Position numbers and translations under genes: made by a program. DNA of 64,000 nucleotides from Bacillus sp. USDA818B3_A (GTDB lineage: Bacteria; Bacillota; Bacilli; Bacillales; Cytobacillaceae). The stretch covers positions 27,995 to 91,994 of the forward strand of contig NZ_JAABNN010000001.1 in assembly GCF_009928415.1 (NCBI RefSeq), given 5' to 3'. Shown here piece after piece: positions 8,964-18,283 of the stretch. Below the pieces are notes generated by a model that saw only the letters and a program-made list of their open reading frames with translations, searched no databases and was not told the DNA's origin. The first letter of the stretch is position 1, and every line of letters begins with the position of its first letter.

Positions 8964-9335
8964 ATGGAACTTGGCGCATTTTCTGTTAGTTTGAATGTGA
9001 AAAACATTAATGACTCGAAATCTTTTTATGAAAAATTAGGATTTCAAACCTTTGGTGGAGATCTTACCCAAAAGTGGCTGATTATGAAGAATGAAGGTTG
9101 CGTGATCGGATTATTTGAAGGGATGTTTGAAAAGAACATCCTGACTTTTAATCCTGGCTGGGATCAAAATGCGAAAAACCTCGATTCGTTTACCGACATT
9201 CGAGACCTTCAAAAGCAACTTAAGGAAAAAGGAATAAATATACTGTCAGAAGCAGATGAATCCAGTGAAGGACCTGCATACGTTACCATTGAAGATCCTG
9301 ACGGGAATCAGATTCTATTGGATCAACACCGATGA
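8964..9335 (+). CDS. VOC-family (glyoxalase/bleomycin-resistance fold) protein
   Basis: A 123-residue single-domain protein with the paired beta-alpha-beta-beta-beta modules of the vicinal-oxygen-chelate superfamily. It opens with FSVSLNVKNINDSKSFYEKLGF and ends with YVTIEDPDGNQILLDQH, the usual second-module pattern. Members are metal-dependent lyases, dioxygenases or antibiotic-binding proteins. No partner gene points to a specific reaction. A GGGTGG-type ribosome site precedes the ATG. Confidence 0.85.
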   Translation: MELGAFSVSLNVKNINDSKSFYEKLGFQTFGGDLTQKWLIMKNEGCVIGLFEGMFEKNILTFNPGWDQNAKNLDSFTDIRDLQKQLKEKGINILSEADESSEGPAYVTIEDPDGNQILLDQHR

Positions 9336-9359
9336 TATTCTAACTGTTCGTAATATAAC

Positions 9360-9438
9360 CCAAGTGCCGACTGCAATTGATAGAAAAGATGCCTGACCCA
9401 AGATGAAAAACTTTCACCATCTTGGGTCAGGCACTTGG
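9360..9438. repeat. Large palindrome with TGCCTGAC core
   Basis: A perfect 16-bp stem (9390-9405 with 9418-9433, starting TGCCTGACCC) lies between the convergent VOC and helD genes. An outer pair, CCAAGTGCC (9360-9368) and GGCACTTGG (9430-9438), could pair as an alternative. It resembles the hairpins at 16723 and 59724 and may terminate transcription from both sides. Confidence 0.75.
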
Positions 9439-9465
9439 TCATCCAAAAAAGGAAGCCCTAATTAT

Positions 9466-11769
9466 TTACCTTACATAATAACTAGAGTCCGTACTATTTA
9501 ATAAAAAGTCTGCCGGGTCGTTCCCGTATAAATACAATCGATGCATCGGCCTCGTCATCGATACATACAACAGTTTGATGTCCAGGTCTGCTTTTGAATA
9601 GGGTTCTTCAAGACAGACGATCAAAACCGCATCAAACTCCAGCCCTTTTGATAAATAAGAAGGTAATATCACGATGTGCCCCTTCTTCATTTCTTGTTTC
9701 TCCTCTAACAATTGAATCGGCAAGTCACTATTTTCAAAGAGTTGATCAATTTTTTGACATTCTCTATCTGTCCGTCCAATTATCGCGATCGAGTGAAGCT
9801 CTTCTTTTTTCAAGGAGGAAATGTCTTGTTCCAGCTGATGCCTAACCTGTTCAAGATTAGTAGGATTAATCGTTTTAAACAAGGGTTTCTGACCATGACG
9901 AATAACGGGTTCTACCCGCGGCAACTCTTGATCCATTAACTTCAAGATTTCGTTTGCCAGATTCATGATTTCAACGGTTGTTCGGTAACTTTTTTGTAAG
10001 GTCTGGTAATTGGCATTCGGAAAGATCTCTTTCATTACAGGCGTCCAGCTATTCAACCCTCGATAAGAATGTATCCCTTGGGCTAAATCACCAACGATCG
10101 TAAACAAGTCCGTCTCAAAGCCTTCCTTTAGTGCAGCAAATTGGAAATAGCTGTAGTCCTGTGCTTCATCAATGAAAATACTGCGCATTTTATATTGATC
10201 ATCGATGCCTTCCAGCTTTGCCTTCATCAAAAAAATAGGAGCTAAGTCCTCCAGTTCGTATGCACCCCGTTCAAAAATCCTCTGACAATATTTACTGAGA
10301 AGCTTACATTCTTGATCGGTAAGTGTTGAGGAATACTTTTTAAGTGATTCCGGTGAAGTCATTAGTTCCTTATAAAGGGTAAAAATATCCTTCATGACAA
10401 ACGAATTCAAATATTTTTTTACCGCCGCCTTTGACTCCTGTTCCACTGTCTTTTTTCTCTCTTCTTTTCGGTCCATGAGGGAAACCACGATTTGCTTCCT
10501 TTTTTCTGGATTCATCTTCGTGTTATAAAGGACTTTATCGAGTGCTTCATCATATTTTTTGTTGAGGTTCGATAACATCATTGATTTTTTCTTTTTTAAA
10601 TCATCTTCCAAAAGGTTTTTTATTTTTTCCATTCTTTTATAGATTGGCAGGTAGGTGTATTCTTTTAAAAAGAGCTTCTTGAGTTTTATCCCCTTCAATA
10701 ATACGGATTTTTCAACGACAAAATCCTCTTTTGGGGCTAGATTCTTTTCCAATTCATTGATATATCGATGGATGATCTCCTTAAATTCAAGTGAACCCTT
10801 GAAGCTGGAAATCCATTGTACCGAATTTTTGGCACCGTTCCCTTCTAGAAGCTTCATCAGCTTGGAATTTGGTGAAAATAGTTTTATCTTACCTAAGCAG
10901 CTTTTCATAAAATCAATATAGGTTGTTTGATTAATCTTGTTGACGCCTAATTCCGGTAAGACCGCCGAGATATAATCAATAAACAGTCGGTTTGGTGCGA
11001 GAATCATTAATTTTTCTGGAGGAAATCTATACCCAAAGGAATAGAGAAAGTAGGAGATTCTGTGGAGTGCGATCGTTGTTTTCCCGCTTCCGGCGGCCCC
11101 TTGGACGATAATCGGGTGTGTGAGAGATGCCCGTATTACTTCATTTTGCTCATTTTGAATGGTCGCGACGATTTCGGTTAAGCGGTTGTCTGCTTTACCT
11201 GACAAAGATTTCTGTAATAGTTCATCGTGGGTGGTCAGATCGATGTCTCTAATTTCTTTTAATAATCCACCGGCAATCTCATATTGCCTTTTTAATGATA
11301 AGTAACCCGTTTGTGTTTCTCCGTATGCTTCGTAAGACACTTCTCCAAGCCGGCCGTCATAGTAGACATTGGCAATCGGTGACCTCCAATCCACAATAAT
11401 CGGCTGCTGTGTCACACGGTCAAACAATGATACTTTGCCTATGTATAAAACTTCTTCTGTATTGGTACTATTGCTAGTAAAGTCAATCCTTGAAAAATAA
11501 GGTTTGCCGATCACGCTTTCTAACCGTTTCAGTTCACTTTCAGCCAATTCAAGATAATTTGCATTTGCGAGGAGATCCGTGTAACTCGTACTACTATCCC
11601 TAGAATTCAGCTCAGCAAATGATTGTTTCATATTTTCAACGACTAGTTCTTTATTCTCCTTCGAAATGTCTAGAACGGTACGAATATATTCTTTGGTAAA
11701 CTCTAAGCGCTCCACTTCTCTTTGATAGTCTTTATGACCGCGGACAGACACTTGATCATTGGCACTCAT
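9466..11769 (-). CDS. helD: HelD-like RNA polymerase-recycling ATPase (UvrD/Rep superfamily 1)
   Basis: A 767-residue SF1 helicase-like ATPase. Walker A GAAGSGKTT lies near residue 225, after a coiled-coil-rich N-terminal arm. Walker B-like FIDEAQDYSYFQ, the QSYRT motif and the C-terminal motif LYVSMTRPMHRLYLY follow. A long lysine/glutamate-rich insertion lies in the middle. HelD proteins pull stalled RNA polymerase off DNA using ATP, and some homologues confer rifamycin tolerance. I start at the ATG 11769 with GAGGTG 8 nt upstream; a GTG three codons earlier abuts the same site. It stands as a single gene. Confidence 0.9.
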   Translation of the reverse strand: MSANDQVSVRGHKDYQREVERLEFTKEYIRTVLDISKENKELVVENMKQSFAELNSRDSSTSYTDLLANANYLELAESELKRLESVIGKPYFSRIDFTSNSTNTEEVLYIGKVSLFDRVTQQPIIVDWRSPIANVYYDGRLGEVSYEAYGETQTGYLSLKRQYEIAGGLLKEIRDIDLTTHDELLQKSLSGKADNRLTEIVATIQNEQNEVIRASLTHPIIVQGAAGSGKTTIALHRISYFLYSFGYRFPPEKLMILAPNRLFIDYISAVLPELGVNKINQTTYIDFMKSCLGKIKLFSPNSKLMKLLEGNGAKNSVQWISSFKGSLEFKEIIHRYINELEKNLAPKEDFVVEKSVLLKGIKLKKLFLKEYTYLPIYKRMEKIKNLLEDDLKKKKSMMLSNLNKKYDEALDKVLYNTKMNPEKRKQIVVSLMDRKEERKKTVEQESKAAVKKYLNSFVMKDIFTLYKELMTSPESLKKYSSTLTDQECKLLSKYCQRIFERGAYELEDLAPIFLMKAKLEGIDDQYKMRSIFIDEAQDYSYFQFAALKEGFETDLFTIVGDLAQGIHSYRGLNSWTPVMKEIFPNANYQTLQKSYRTTVEIMNLANEILKLMDQELPRVEPVIRHGQKPLFKTINPTNLEQVRHQLEQDISSLKKEELHSIAIIGRTDRECQKIDQLFENSDLPIQLLEEKQEMKKGHIVILPSYLSKGLEFDAVLIVCLEEPYSKADLDIKLLYVSMTRPMHRLYLYGNDPADFLLNSTDSSYYVR

Positions 11770-11977
11770 CCTCTTCACACCTCACCTCTCTATACATTTC
11801 CAAAAAGCATGGGATACTCAGAATAAACTAAAACTTTTATCCTCGTCAAGTTCTATCCCATTGATTTTAACCATACTTTTTTAAAAGCTTTTCAAAAGTC
11901 TCATGAAGTTAAATTTATTTTAAAAATTCTACAACAATGTAGGCTCTTTTTCATACTTTATTTTGGAGGTGAAAAAA

Positions 11978-12418
11978 TTGCCAAGAGCAAATTACCGAAG
12001 TTCGGACGTTGATTTAATGGCAAGGATGATGAGAGCAGAAGCCGAAGGTGAAGGAAAACAGGGAATGTTATACGTGGGAAATGTCATAGTTAATCGGCTT
12101 GTGGCAGATTGTTTAGACTTTAAAGGTTTAAGAAACATTAACCAGGTTATTTATCAGGTACAAGGGGGAAATTATTCCTTTGAAGCGGTTCAAAAAGGAA
12201 ATGTCTTTTATCAAAGATCGAGAACGGCTGAAAGAAGATTAGCCAAACAGAATTTGGATTATTGGAGACAACACCCAGGGAAATATGCCCTTTGGTATTT
12301 TAATCCACATGCTCCATGCCCTCCTACATGGTATGATCAACCACAATCTGGACAATTTAAAGAACATTGTTTTTATGAACCAAAACCTGGAACATGTGAT
12401 AGTGTTTATAGGGGATAA
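11978..12418 (+). CDS. cwlJ: Spore cortex-lytic enzyme CwlJ
   Basis: A 146-residue cell-wall hydrolase of the SleB/CwlJ catalytic family. Recognisable stretches include LMARMMRAEAEGEGKQGM with the conserved catalytic glutamate region, VGNVIVNRL, and a C-terminal ALWYFNPHAPCPPTWYDQP segment. CwlJ sits in the spore coat and degrades cortex peptidoglycan during germination. The ribosome site GGAGGTG lies 6 nt upstream of TTG 11978, which fixes that codon as the start. An earlier in-frame TTG at 11963 overlaps the ribosome site itself. A CATACTTT sequence upstream resembles a SigE -10 but has no clear -35. The usual partner gerQ is not adjacent. Confidence 0.93.
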   Translation: MPRANYRSSDVDLMARMMRAEAEGEGKQGMLYVGNVIVNRLVADCLDFKGLRNINQVIYQVQGGNYSFEAVQKGNVFYQRSRTAERRLAKQNLDYWRQHPGKYALWYFNPHAPCPPTWYDQPQSGQFKEHCFYEPKPGTCDSVYRG

Positions 12419-12440
12419 GGATTTAATTTTTTTCAAATAA

Positions 12441-12477
12441 TTTTATGGAGAAGGTGAAATTACCCTTCTCCATAAAA
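12441..12477. terminator. Bidirectional terminator between cwlJ and purT
   Basis: Fourteen-bp arms TTTTATGGAGAAGG/CCTTCTCCATAAAA with A- and T-rich flanks lie between two convergent genes. Confidence 0.85.
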
Positions 12478-12504
12478 ATTTCTAGGCATCTTTTCAACTG
12501 GTCC

Positions 12505-13671
12505 TTAGTCGTGAGTTACAATAATATGGTCAGCGGCTTCTGCTGCCCGCTCTCTTGCCTCTTCAACAGTTTCTCCGCTGCTCAACACAACAGCCATACG
12601 CCGCCCCACTTTTGTTTCCGGTTTTCCAAACACCCTAACCTGTGTATCAGGGATGGATAAGCTTTCAGCTATTCCAGCTATTTGATAAGTCTTGCTTTCT
12701 TTGGCTGCTTTAATTGTATGACTTGCGCCAGATCTTAATAACCGAACTGATGGAATCGGGAACCCTAAAATGGCTCTTACATGTAAAGCGAATTCGGATA
12801 GGTCCTGCGTTGCCATTGTAACCATTCCGGTATCATGCGGACGTGGCGACACTTCACTAAAGTAAACACCTTGTGGAGAAAGGAATAATTCCACTCCAAA
12901 AAGTCCATACCCGCCAAGTGCATCGGTGATTTTTTTGGCGATATCTTGCGATTGAATGATTTGTTCAGTTGACATGTTATGCGGCTGCCAGGATTCAATA
13001 TAGTCCCCATCTTTTTGGACATGTCCGATTGGTGCACAGTAGGTGGTTCCTGAAACGGAACGGACTGTTAATAGTGTAATCTCCGATTCAAAATGGATAA
13101 ATTCCTCCACAATCACCCGCGCTTTTTTACCTCTTCCGCCTGAAATAGCCTCGTTCCATGACGACTCTATATCCTCTATGGAACGGCAAACGGTCTGTCC
13201 TTTGCCAGATGAACTCATGATGGGTTTAATCACGCATGGTAGCCCGATTTCAGCGACAGCATCCCTTAATTCCTCAAGTGTGTTTGCAAACGCATATTTC
13301 GCGGTAGGAATCCCCAGTACTTCAGCCGCCAAACGCCGAATTCCTTCTCTATCCATCGTCAAGTTCACTGCTTTAGCAGTCGGTACAATACGCAATCCTT
13401 CATTTTCAAGATCGATTAAGGTTTCCGTTGCAATCGCCTCTATTTCAGGAACGACGAAATCTGGTTTCTCTTGTTCTATTACTTTGCGCAGTTCTTCTCC
13501 ATCCAGCATATCCACTACATAGAAACGATGGGCTACCTGCATCGCAGGCGCGTTTTCATATCTGTCTACAGCTATCGTCTCGAGCCCTAAACGCTGAGCC
13601 TCGAAAATAATTTCTTTACCTAGTTCGCCAGAACCGAGTAACATCACTTTTTTTGTCTGGGTACCAAACAT
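12505..13671 (-). CDS. purT: Formate-dependent phosphoribosylglycinamide formyltransferase (PurT)
   Basis: A 388-residue ATP-grasp enzyme that makes formyl-GAR from GAR, formate and ATP in purine synthesis, without folate. The N-terminal preATP-grasp fold has [11 protein letters not shown]. The central ATP-grasp domain has [17 protein letters not shown] and [10 protein letters not shown], and metal ligands are expected in the [15 protein letters not shown] segment. Length matches the family. It stands outside a pur operon, as in other bacilli, and I see no purine riboswitch upstream. Confidence 0.95.
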   Translation of the reverse strand: MFGTQTKKVMLLGSGELGKEIIFEAQRLGLETIAVDRYENAPAMQVAHRFYVVDMLDGEELRKVIEQEKPDFVVPEIEAIATETLIDLENEGLRIVPTAKAVNLTMDREGIRRLAAEVLGIPTAKYAFANTLEELRDAVAEIGLPCVIKPIMSSSGKGQTVCRSIEDIESSWNEAISGGRGKKARVIVEEFIHFESEITLLTVRSVSGTTYCAPIGHVQKDGDYIESWQPHNMSTEQIIQSQDIAKKITDALGGYGLFGVELFLSPQGVYFSEVSPRPHDTGMVTMATQDLSEFALHVRAILGFPIPSVRLLRSGASHTIKAAKESKTYQIAGIAESLSIPDTQVRVFGKPETKVGRRMAVVLSSGETVEEARERAAEAADHIIVTHD

Positions 13672-13801
13672 TTTATACAGCCCCTTATTGTTTGTCTTTT
13701 AATATATTAACTTATATATTTTCTTCTTACAAGTGATAGTTTTACATTAAACACGAACATTATAAATATATTTTAACATTTCATTCGTAAATAAAAGCAT
13801 A

Positions 13802-14260
13802 ATGGCATTGAAACGCAGAAGAAATCTCACTGTTTTTTTCTATCTAAAGATGAAAAATATTATAAATTTACTTATTATTGGAACTGAAAAAGAAATCGAC
13901 CAAACTAAGTTTGTGGTACTTTTAAAGAAAACGAGAGAATTACAAAGGGAAATGCCTAATGGAGATATAGTTGGGTCGGTTCCGGAGAAAAAGTTGAAAT
14001 ATACGCTTTTTGCTATTGATGAAAGAGGAAATGTTGAAAGTGATTCTTTTAATTTTTCGGAACCAGATGCTTTACAAACCGAATTACTGAATGCCGGGGT
14101 TGTGGGTCCATACCGAATAGAATATTACACGAACGCTTGGGAAGCGTATCCTACCCTATTTTTCCCATTCATTTTTCCTTTTTTAACTTTAATCATCGGG
14201 TTAATTTTATCTATCGCTAATTTGCCCTTTAATAAAGATCTCAACCGGCAGCTGCTATAA
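13802..14260 (+). CDS. Unknown protein with C-terminal membrane segment
   Basis: I do not recognise this gene. It could encode up to 152 residues. The N-terminal half is mixed and soluble-looking, and a single hydrophobic segment (about residues 122-140) lies near the C-terminus. No good ribosome site precedes the ATG at 13802 or the internal ATG at 13850, so the start is open. A convincing terminator overlapping the stop (14243-14271) and an uninterrupted frame support a real gene. Confidence 0.55.
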   Translation: MALKRRRNLTVFFYLKMKNIINLLIIGTEKEIDQTKFVVLLKKTRELQREMPNGDIVGSVPEKKLKYTLFAIDERGNVESDSFNFSEPDALQTELLNAGVVGPYRIEYYTNAWEAYPTLFFPFIFPFLTLIIGLILSIANLPFNKDLNRQLL

Positions 14261-14271
14261 AACTGCCGGTT
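14243..14271 (+). terminator. Terminator of the unknown gene at 13.8 kb
   Basis: AACCGGCAG/CTGCCGGTT stem overlaps the stop codon and is followed by ATTTTG. Confidence 0.75.
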
Positions 14272-14320
14272 ATTTTGTGCTGATAAATACTTCCTTCAAC
14301 TTATTTGTTATCTCTACTAA

Positions 14321-14752
14321 TTACTCCTCTTTTAAATGCTCAACCAGTCGGCCAAGTAAATCATTTAAAATGATTATTTCCTGATCATTATAAATATGAT
14401 AGGTCTTGGCATTAAACTCATTTCGCAAGGATTTTAATTGCTCATAAACACGGATCCCCTCGTCTGTTATTTTCACCCGAGTTCGTCTCTTATCTTCAGG
14501 GTCTTGAAACAAGGTAACTAAATTTGATTGCTCCAAGCGATTGATCATCCCGGTCATATTTTGTTTCGTCACTAGCATTTCTTCTTTTAGTTCACCAATC
14601 GAAATGTCCTCTCTTTCAATAATGGTTCTTAGTATGACCCACTGCTGGATGCTATTCAGACCCACATTTGCAACGATCTTTGCTCCATATCTGCTTAAGA
14701 GATTGGACAGCCTAATGATATCTAACGTAATGTTTGTTTTTACCTCTTCCAT
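14321..14752 (-). CDS. MarR-family regulator, divergent from a drug exporter
   Basis: A 143-residue winged-helix regulator. The DNA-binding core contains SIGELKEEMLVTKQNMTGMINRLEQSNLV followed by the wing FQDPEDKRRTRVKITDEG, which holds the family DxRR motif. The start at 14752 is set by GGAGG 5 nt upstream. It is transcribed away from a 14-helix efflux pump, and two TAGTCAAC-type palindromes lie between them. The expected role is drug-relieved repression of itself and the pump. Confidence 0.92.
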   Translation of the reverse strand: MEEVKTNITLDIIRLSNLLSRYGAKIVANVGLNSIQQWVILRTIIEREDISIGELKEEMLVTKQNMTGMINRLEQSNLVTLFQDPEDKRRTRVKITDEGIRVYEQLKSLRNEFNAKTYHIYNDQEIIILNDLLGRLVEHLKEE

Positions 14753-14802
14753 ACAAACCTCCGCGTCAAAGATTATGATTATCTTAATGCAAAGAAAAAT
14801 AA

Positions 14803-14820
14803 TAGTCAACTTGTTGACTA
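14803..14820. promoter_or_regulatory. MarR operator 1 overlapping -35 of exporter promoter
   Basis: The perfect palindrome TAGTCAAC-TT-GTTGACTA contains TTGACT (14814-14819). This is a good -35 with TAAACT 17 nt downstream (14837-14842) for the plus-strand exporter. Binding here would block polymerase in both directions. Confidence 0.8.
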
Positions 14821-14846
14821 TCTTGCAAGGATAACTTAAACTAATT

Positions 14847-14864
14847 TAGTCAACCTGTTGACAA
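14847..14864. promoter_or_regulatory. MarR operator 2 at the transcription start
   Basis: TAGTCAAC-CT-GTTGACAA repeats operator 1 with one arm mismatch, 44 bp further on. It covers the expected start site of the first promoter, and its own TTGACA could act as a second -35. Confidence 0.8.
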
Positions 14865-14916
14865 ATATAAGGATTTTTCCATACTTATTATTCTATTTTA
14901 AAAAAGGAGAGTAAAC

Positions 14917-16425
14917 ATGCCTCAAACAACTACCAATCGTAAAATGGTTACTGTTGCAATGCTGGTAGCGATTCTCTTAGTCGCGATAGATGTCACAGTC
15001 GTCAGTACCGCCATGCCGCAGATTGTCAGTGACCTTAGCGGATTAAAATTAATCAGCTGGGTATTTGCCATCTATACGCTTACCACTTCTGTAACGACAC
15101 CCATTTACGGAAAATTAGCCGATTTATTCGGCCGAAAGAAAATCTTTATCACAGGGGTTATTTTGTTTGTAGCAGGTTCGATGTTATCAGGTGCTGCACA
15201 CACAATGACTCAATTAATTTGGTTCCGTGCTTTCCAGGGAATTGGTGCCGGTGCGGTCATGCCGCTCACCTTTACGATTATTGGAGACCTTTATCCTGGT
15301 GAACAACGCGCCAAAATGCAAGGGGTATTTAGTGCGGTCTGGGGAATTGCCGGTCTGCTTGGCCCATTAGTTGGCGGATTCTTTGTCGACCAAATCAGCT
15401 GGCGCTGGATTTTCTATATTAATTTGCCGGTCGGTTTAGTGTCGCTTGTATTAATCACAGTCTTCTTCCACGAAACCGTTGAATTGAAAAAGGACCGTAA
15501 AATCGATTATCTTGGAGCGATTACGTTTACTATTGGTATTTCTACACTATTATATGCTCTTTTAAATGCAGGTCCTGGGCAGAAATATGCATGGGATTCA
15601 ACAGCCATTTATACCCTATTTGCTGTTGCGGTGATCTTTATCGTGCTGTTCGGCTATATTGAAACCAAAGTGAAGGAGCCGATGCTTCCACCATCATTAT
15701 TTAAGATCCCAGTGATTCTTGTATCTAATTTTATTGGTTTTCTAGCAAGTTCTGTTTTAATTGGTGTGAATGTTTATTTACCAATGTGGATTCAAACGAT
15801 TCTTGGACACAGTGCGACGAGCTCAGGACTTACCCTTATGCCGATGTCGATCGCATGGCCTTTAGGTGCTACCTTTGCCGGACGTTATATGTATAAAATT
15901 GGTTCTAAATTAACCGCCATCGTTGGTGCGGTGTTGATTGCACTCGGGGGGACATGGCTGCTGGCTGTGGAACTTGATTCACCATATTGGTATTTTGTGG
16001 GGATTATGATTGTCATTGGTCTTGGTATGGGTTATGCGACCACTCCAACCACCGTTCTTGTTCAATCGGCTGTTGGCTGGCAAATGCGTGGTGCGGCAAC
16101 CGCATCCAATTCCTTTACTCGATCCATTGGCCAAACGGTTGGGGTTGCAGTCTTTGGTACGATTTTTAACAACTCATTGATTACCTACGGAAAAGAACAT
16201 GCTGGAGGCTGGAGTGGAAGTGGTAATATTAGTAATGCCCTAAGCTCGGAAACTATTAATAAGCTGCCGGCAGGTGTGATTAATATGATTCACGAGGGGC
16301 TCGCCCATGGTATGCACCTAGTGTTTATTCTTGTATTCTTTCTCGGGGTTGCAAACCTTCTCGCTACTTTCTTCCTTCCTTCACATAAGAGGGTAATGGA
16401 GCAACAAAAGCAAGTACAACATTAA
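14917..16425 (+). CDS. MFS multidrug exporter, DHA2 (EmrB/QacA) family
   Basis: A 502-residue membrane protein with a pattern of about 14 transmembrane segments. Family landmarks are [12 protein letters not shown] in helix 1, the motif A-like loop [11 protein letters not shown] between helices 2 and 3, and the antiporter motif C region [12 protein letters not shown]. Such pumps export lipophilic drugs or cations against the proton gradient. It has its own promoter with two palindromic MarR operators, ribosome site AAGGAGAG, and a terminator directly after the stop. Confidence 0.93.
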   Translation: MPQTTTNRKMVTVAMLVAILLVAIDVTVVSTAMPQIVSDLSGLKLISWVFAIYTLTTSVTTPIYGKLADLFGRKKIFITGVILFVAGSMLSGAAHTMTQLIWFRAFQGIGAGAVMPLTFTIIGDLYPGEQRAKMQGVFSAVWGIAGLLGPLVGGFFVDQISWRWIFYINLPVGLVSLVLITVFFHETVELKKDRKIDYLGAITFTIGISTLLYALLNAGPGQKYAWDSTAIYTLFAVAVIFIVLFGYIETKVKEPMLPPSLFKIPVILVSNFIGFLASSVLIGVNVYLPMWIQTILGHSATSSGLTLMPMSIAWPLGATFAGRYMYKIGSKLTAIVGAVLIALGGTWLLAVELDSPYWYFVGIMIVIGLGMGYATTPTTVLVQSAVGWQMRGAATASNSFTRSIGQTVGVAVFGTIFNNSLITYGKEHAGGWSGSGNISNALSSETINKLPAGVINMIHEGLAHGMHLVFILVFFLGVANLLATFFLPSHKRVMEQQKQVQH

Positions 16426-16429
16426 ACGT

Positions 16430-16452
16430 AAAGCCGCCATTTTGGCGGCTTT
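16430..16452 (+). terminator. Terminator of the DHA2 exporter
   Basis: AAAGCCGCCA/TGGCGGCTTT stem with a 3-nt loop and a T-rich tail lies 4 bp after the stop codon. Confidence 0.92.
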
Positions 16453-16604
16453 TATTTGCATTGGTGGGAATAAGGAATTAAAAAATATCAAACTTTTAAA
16501 ATTTTTTATAACTTCTTGTTTATTATCACCTTTTTATTTTTATATCTCTTATTTTACAGCCAATTCATCCTGCTCAATGAATATTTAATAAAGGTTCAAT
16601 ACCC

Positions 16605-16700
16605 TTATCAGCGGTTTTTAGTGATTTATCGGCGGTTTCCATAAGTTTATCATCACTTTTCAACGACTTATCAGCGAAATTTTAAATTTATCAGCGAAAA
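16605..16700. repeat. TTATC array with 21-bp period
   Basis: Five TTATC motifs, four of them followed by (A/G)GCG, start at 16605, 16626, 16647, 16668 and 16688. The spacing is 21, 21, 21 and 20 bp, close to two helical turns. Sequence between the motifs varies. It has no coding content. With the hairpin at 16723 it fills the 300-bp gap between the exporter and the dipeptidase. Confidence 0.8.
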
Positions 16701-16722
16701 CCATTTTCCGTGCTAATCAAAA

Positions 16723-16755
16723 TGCCTGTCACCACCCAACGGGTGGTGACAGGCA
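16723..16755. repeat. TGCCTGTCACC palindrome, 5 bp after a stop codon
   Basis: A 15-bp perfect stem (16723-16737 with 16741-16755) with loop AAC lies directly downstream of the minus-strand dipeptidase stop. It belongs with the hairpins at 9390 and 59724, which share the TGCCTG core. It may stop transcription or protect the 3' end; there is no strong T-run. Confidence 0.8.
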
Positions 16756-16760
16756 CCATT

Positions 16761-18128
16761 TTACTTATTAAGAAGTTCGAAAAAGGAACAAATCGTTAAG
16801 ATCCCTTTATCGAAGTTTTCCAAGTTGAAATGTTCATTAGGTGCATGAAGGTTTTCATCTGGCAGACCGAATCCCATTAAAACAACCGGTGCGTTTAGAG
16901 ATTGGTTGAAATCCGATACAATCGGAATCGAACCGCCTTCTCGCTTGTAAACAGGTGCTTTCCCATATACGTTTTCATATGCTTCAGCCGCTTTTTGAAT
17001 CATCGGACTGTCGATTGGTGTTAAAAATGGATTGCCCGTATCTTGCAGTGTAACTTTCACCATGCACCCCTTTGGTGCCTGTTCCTCAAGATGCTTTTTG
17101 ATCAACCCTTGAATCTTTTCAGGGTTTTGATTGTGGACTAGACGGCAGGTGATTTTGGCATGAGCCTCGTTTGGAATGACCGTTTTAGTCCCTTCCCCTT
17201 GGAATCCGCCCCATAAACCGTTGATTTCTAATGTAGGCCGGGAGCTGATTCTCTCAGGGTAAGGATAATCGTTTTCCCCTCCAGTTAATTCCGTTAACCC
17301 TAACGATTTTTTTAACTTCTCTTCATTGAAGCCCAGTGCTTTAATTTGGTCCTTCTCAAATTCTGTCAGCAGTTCGACATCATCGTAAAAATGGTCCACA
17401 TTTACTTTACCATTTGCATCATGAAGACTAGAAAGCAGCTGTACCAATAGATGGTTGGCGTTTTGAACTCCCCCGCCGAACATGCCCGAATGCAAATCAG
17501 AATTTGCAGTTTTTAGTGAAACTTCAAGTGCACATAACCCTCTTAATGAATAGGTAATGGCAGGGACACCGCGGTCCCACATATCAGAATCGGAAATTAC
17601 CACCACATCACAGGCCAATTTATCTTGATTTTCAGCTAAAAATGGCGGAAGGTTTGGACTGCCAATTTCTTCTTCTCCTTCAATGCAAAATTTTACATTT
17701 ACCGGTAATTTCCCTTCTAATTTCAAAAGGGTTTCGACTGCTTTGATATGTAAGAACGTCTGACCTTTGTCGTCGGTTGCCCCTCTTGCATAGATTTTTT
17801 CATCACGAATGGTTGGTTCAAACGGAGGTGTTTCCCATAAATGAACAGGATCGACTGGCTGTACATCATAATGGCCGTATACTAAGACGGTTGGCGCATT
17901 CTCCTGATGAAGATAATCCGCATAGATGATCGGATGGCCTTTTGTCTGAATAATTTCTACATGTTCCAGTCCAATACTTTCTAGTTTGTTGGCAATCCAT
18001 GAAGCTGCTTTTTGAATGTCCTCTTTATGCTCAGATAAGGAACTGATACTTGGAATCCGGAGAAATTCTTTTAATTCTTCGACATTCTCATTGTGATTTT
18101 TTGCTAAGACTTCTGATAATTGACTCAT
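16761..18128 (-). CDS. M20-family dipeptidase/metallohydrolase
   Basis: A 455-residue dizinc peptidase of the M20 family. Metal and catalytic segments are visible: GHYDVQPVDP (first metal histidine and catalytic aspartate), ARGATDDKG (bridging aspartate) and IEGEEEIGSP (general-base glutamate). A dimerisation domain lies in the middle, and a distal histidine is expected in the C-terminal half (NLHAPNEHF). Such enzymes cleave dipeptides in the cytoplasm. It is monocistronic and ends against a large palindrome. Confidence 0.92.
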   Translation of the reverse strand: MSQLSEVLAKNHNENVEELKEFLRIPSISSLSEHKEDIQKAASWIANKLESIGLEHVEIIQTKGHPIIYADYLHQENAPTVLVYGHYDVQPVDPVHLWETPPFEPTIRDEKIYARGATDDKGQTFLHIKAVETLLKLEGKLPVNVKFCIEGEEEIGSPNLPPFLAENQDKLACDVVVISDSDMWDRGVPAITYSLRGLCALEVSLKTANSDLHSGMFGGGVQNANHLLVQLLSSLHDANGKVNVDHFYDDVELLTEFEKDQIKALGFNEEKLKKSLGLTELTGGENDYPYPERISSRPTLEINGLWGGFQGEGTKTVIPNEAHAKITCRLVHNQNPEKIQGLIKKHLEEQAPKGCMVKVTLQDTGNPFLTPIDSPMIQKAAEAYENVYGKAPVYKREGGSIPIVSDFNQSLNAPVVLMGFGLPDENLHAPNEHFNLENFDKGILTICSFFELLNK

Positions 18129-18236
18129 ATTTTCACCTTTTCTCGTTTATTTTCCATCCTTATTTTATCCAAAATTAGCGAGTACAACAAATATCAACCA
18201 TCAACCAACTGTCAAATGCACATCCATACTACTAAA

Positions 18237-18270
18237 AAAAGAATCCAACCAGCAAAGGATGGATTCTTTT
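18237..18270. terminator. Terminator after the YoaK-family gene
   Basis: AAAAGAATCCA/TGGATTCTTTT stem. The A-run on one side and the T-run on the other allow use in both directions. Confidence 0.8.
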
Positions 18271-18283
18271 ATCATTTTTTCCT

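Noticed and set aside
11952..11959. SigE promoter for cwlJ
   Set aside because: CATACTTT resembles a SigE -10, but no matching -35 lies 13-15 bp upstream.
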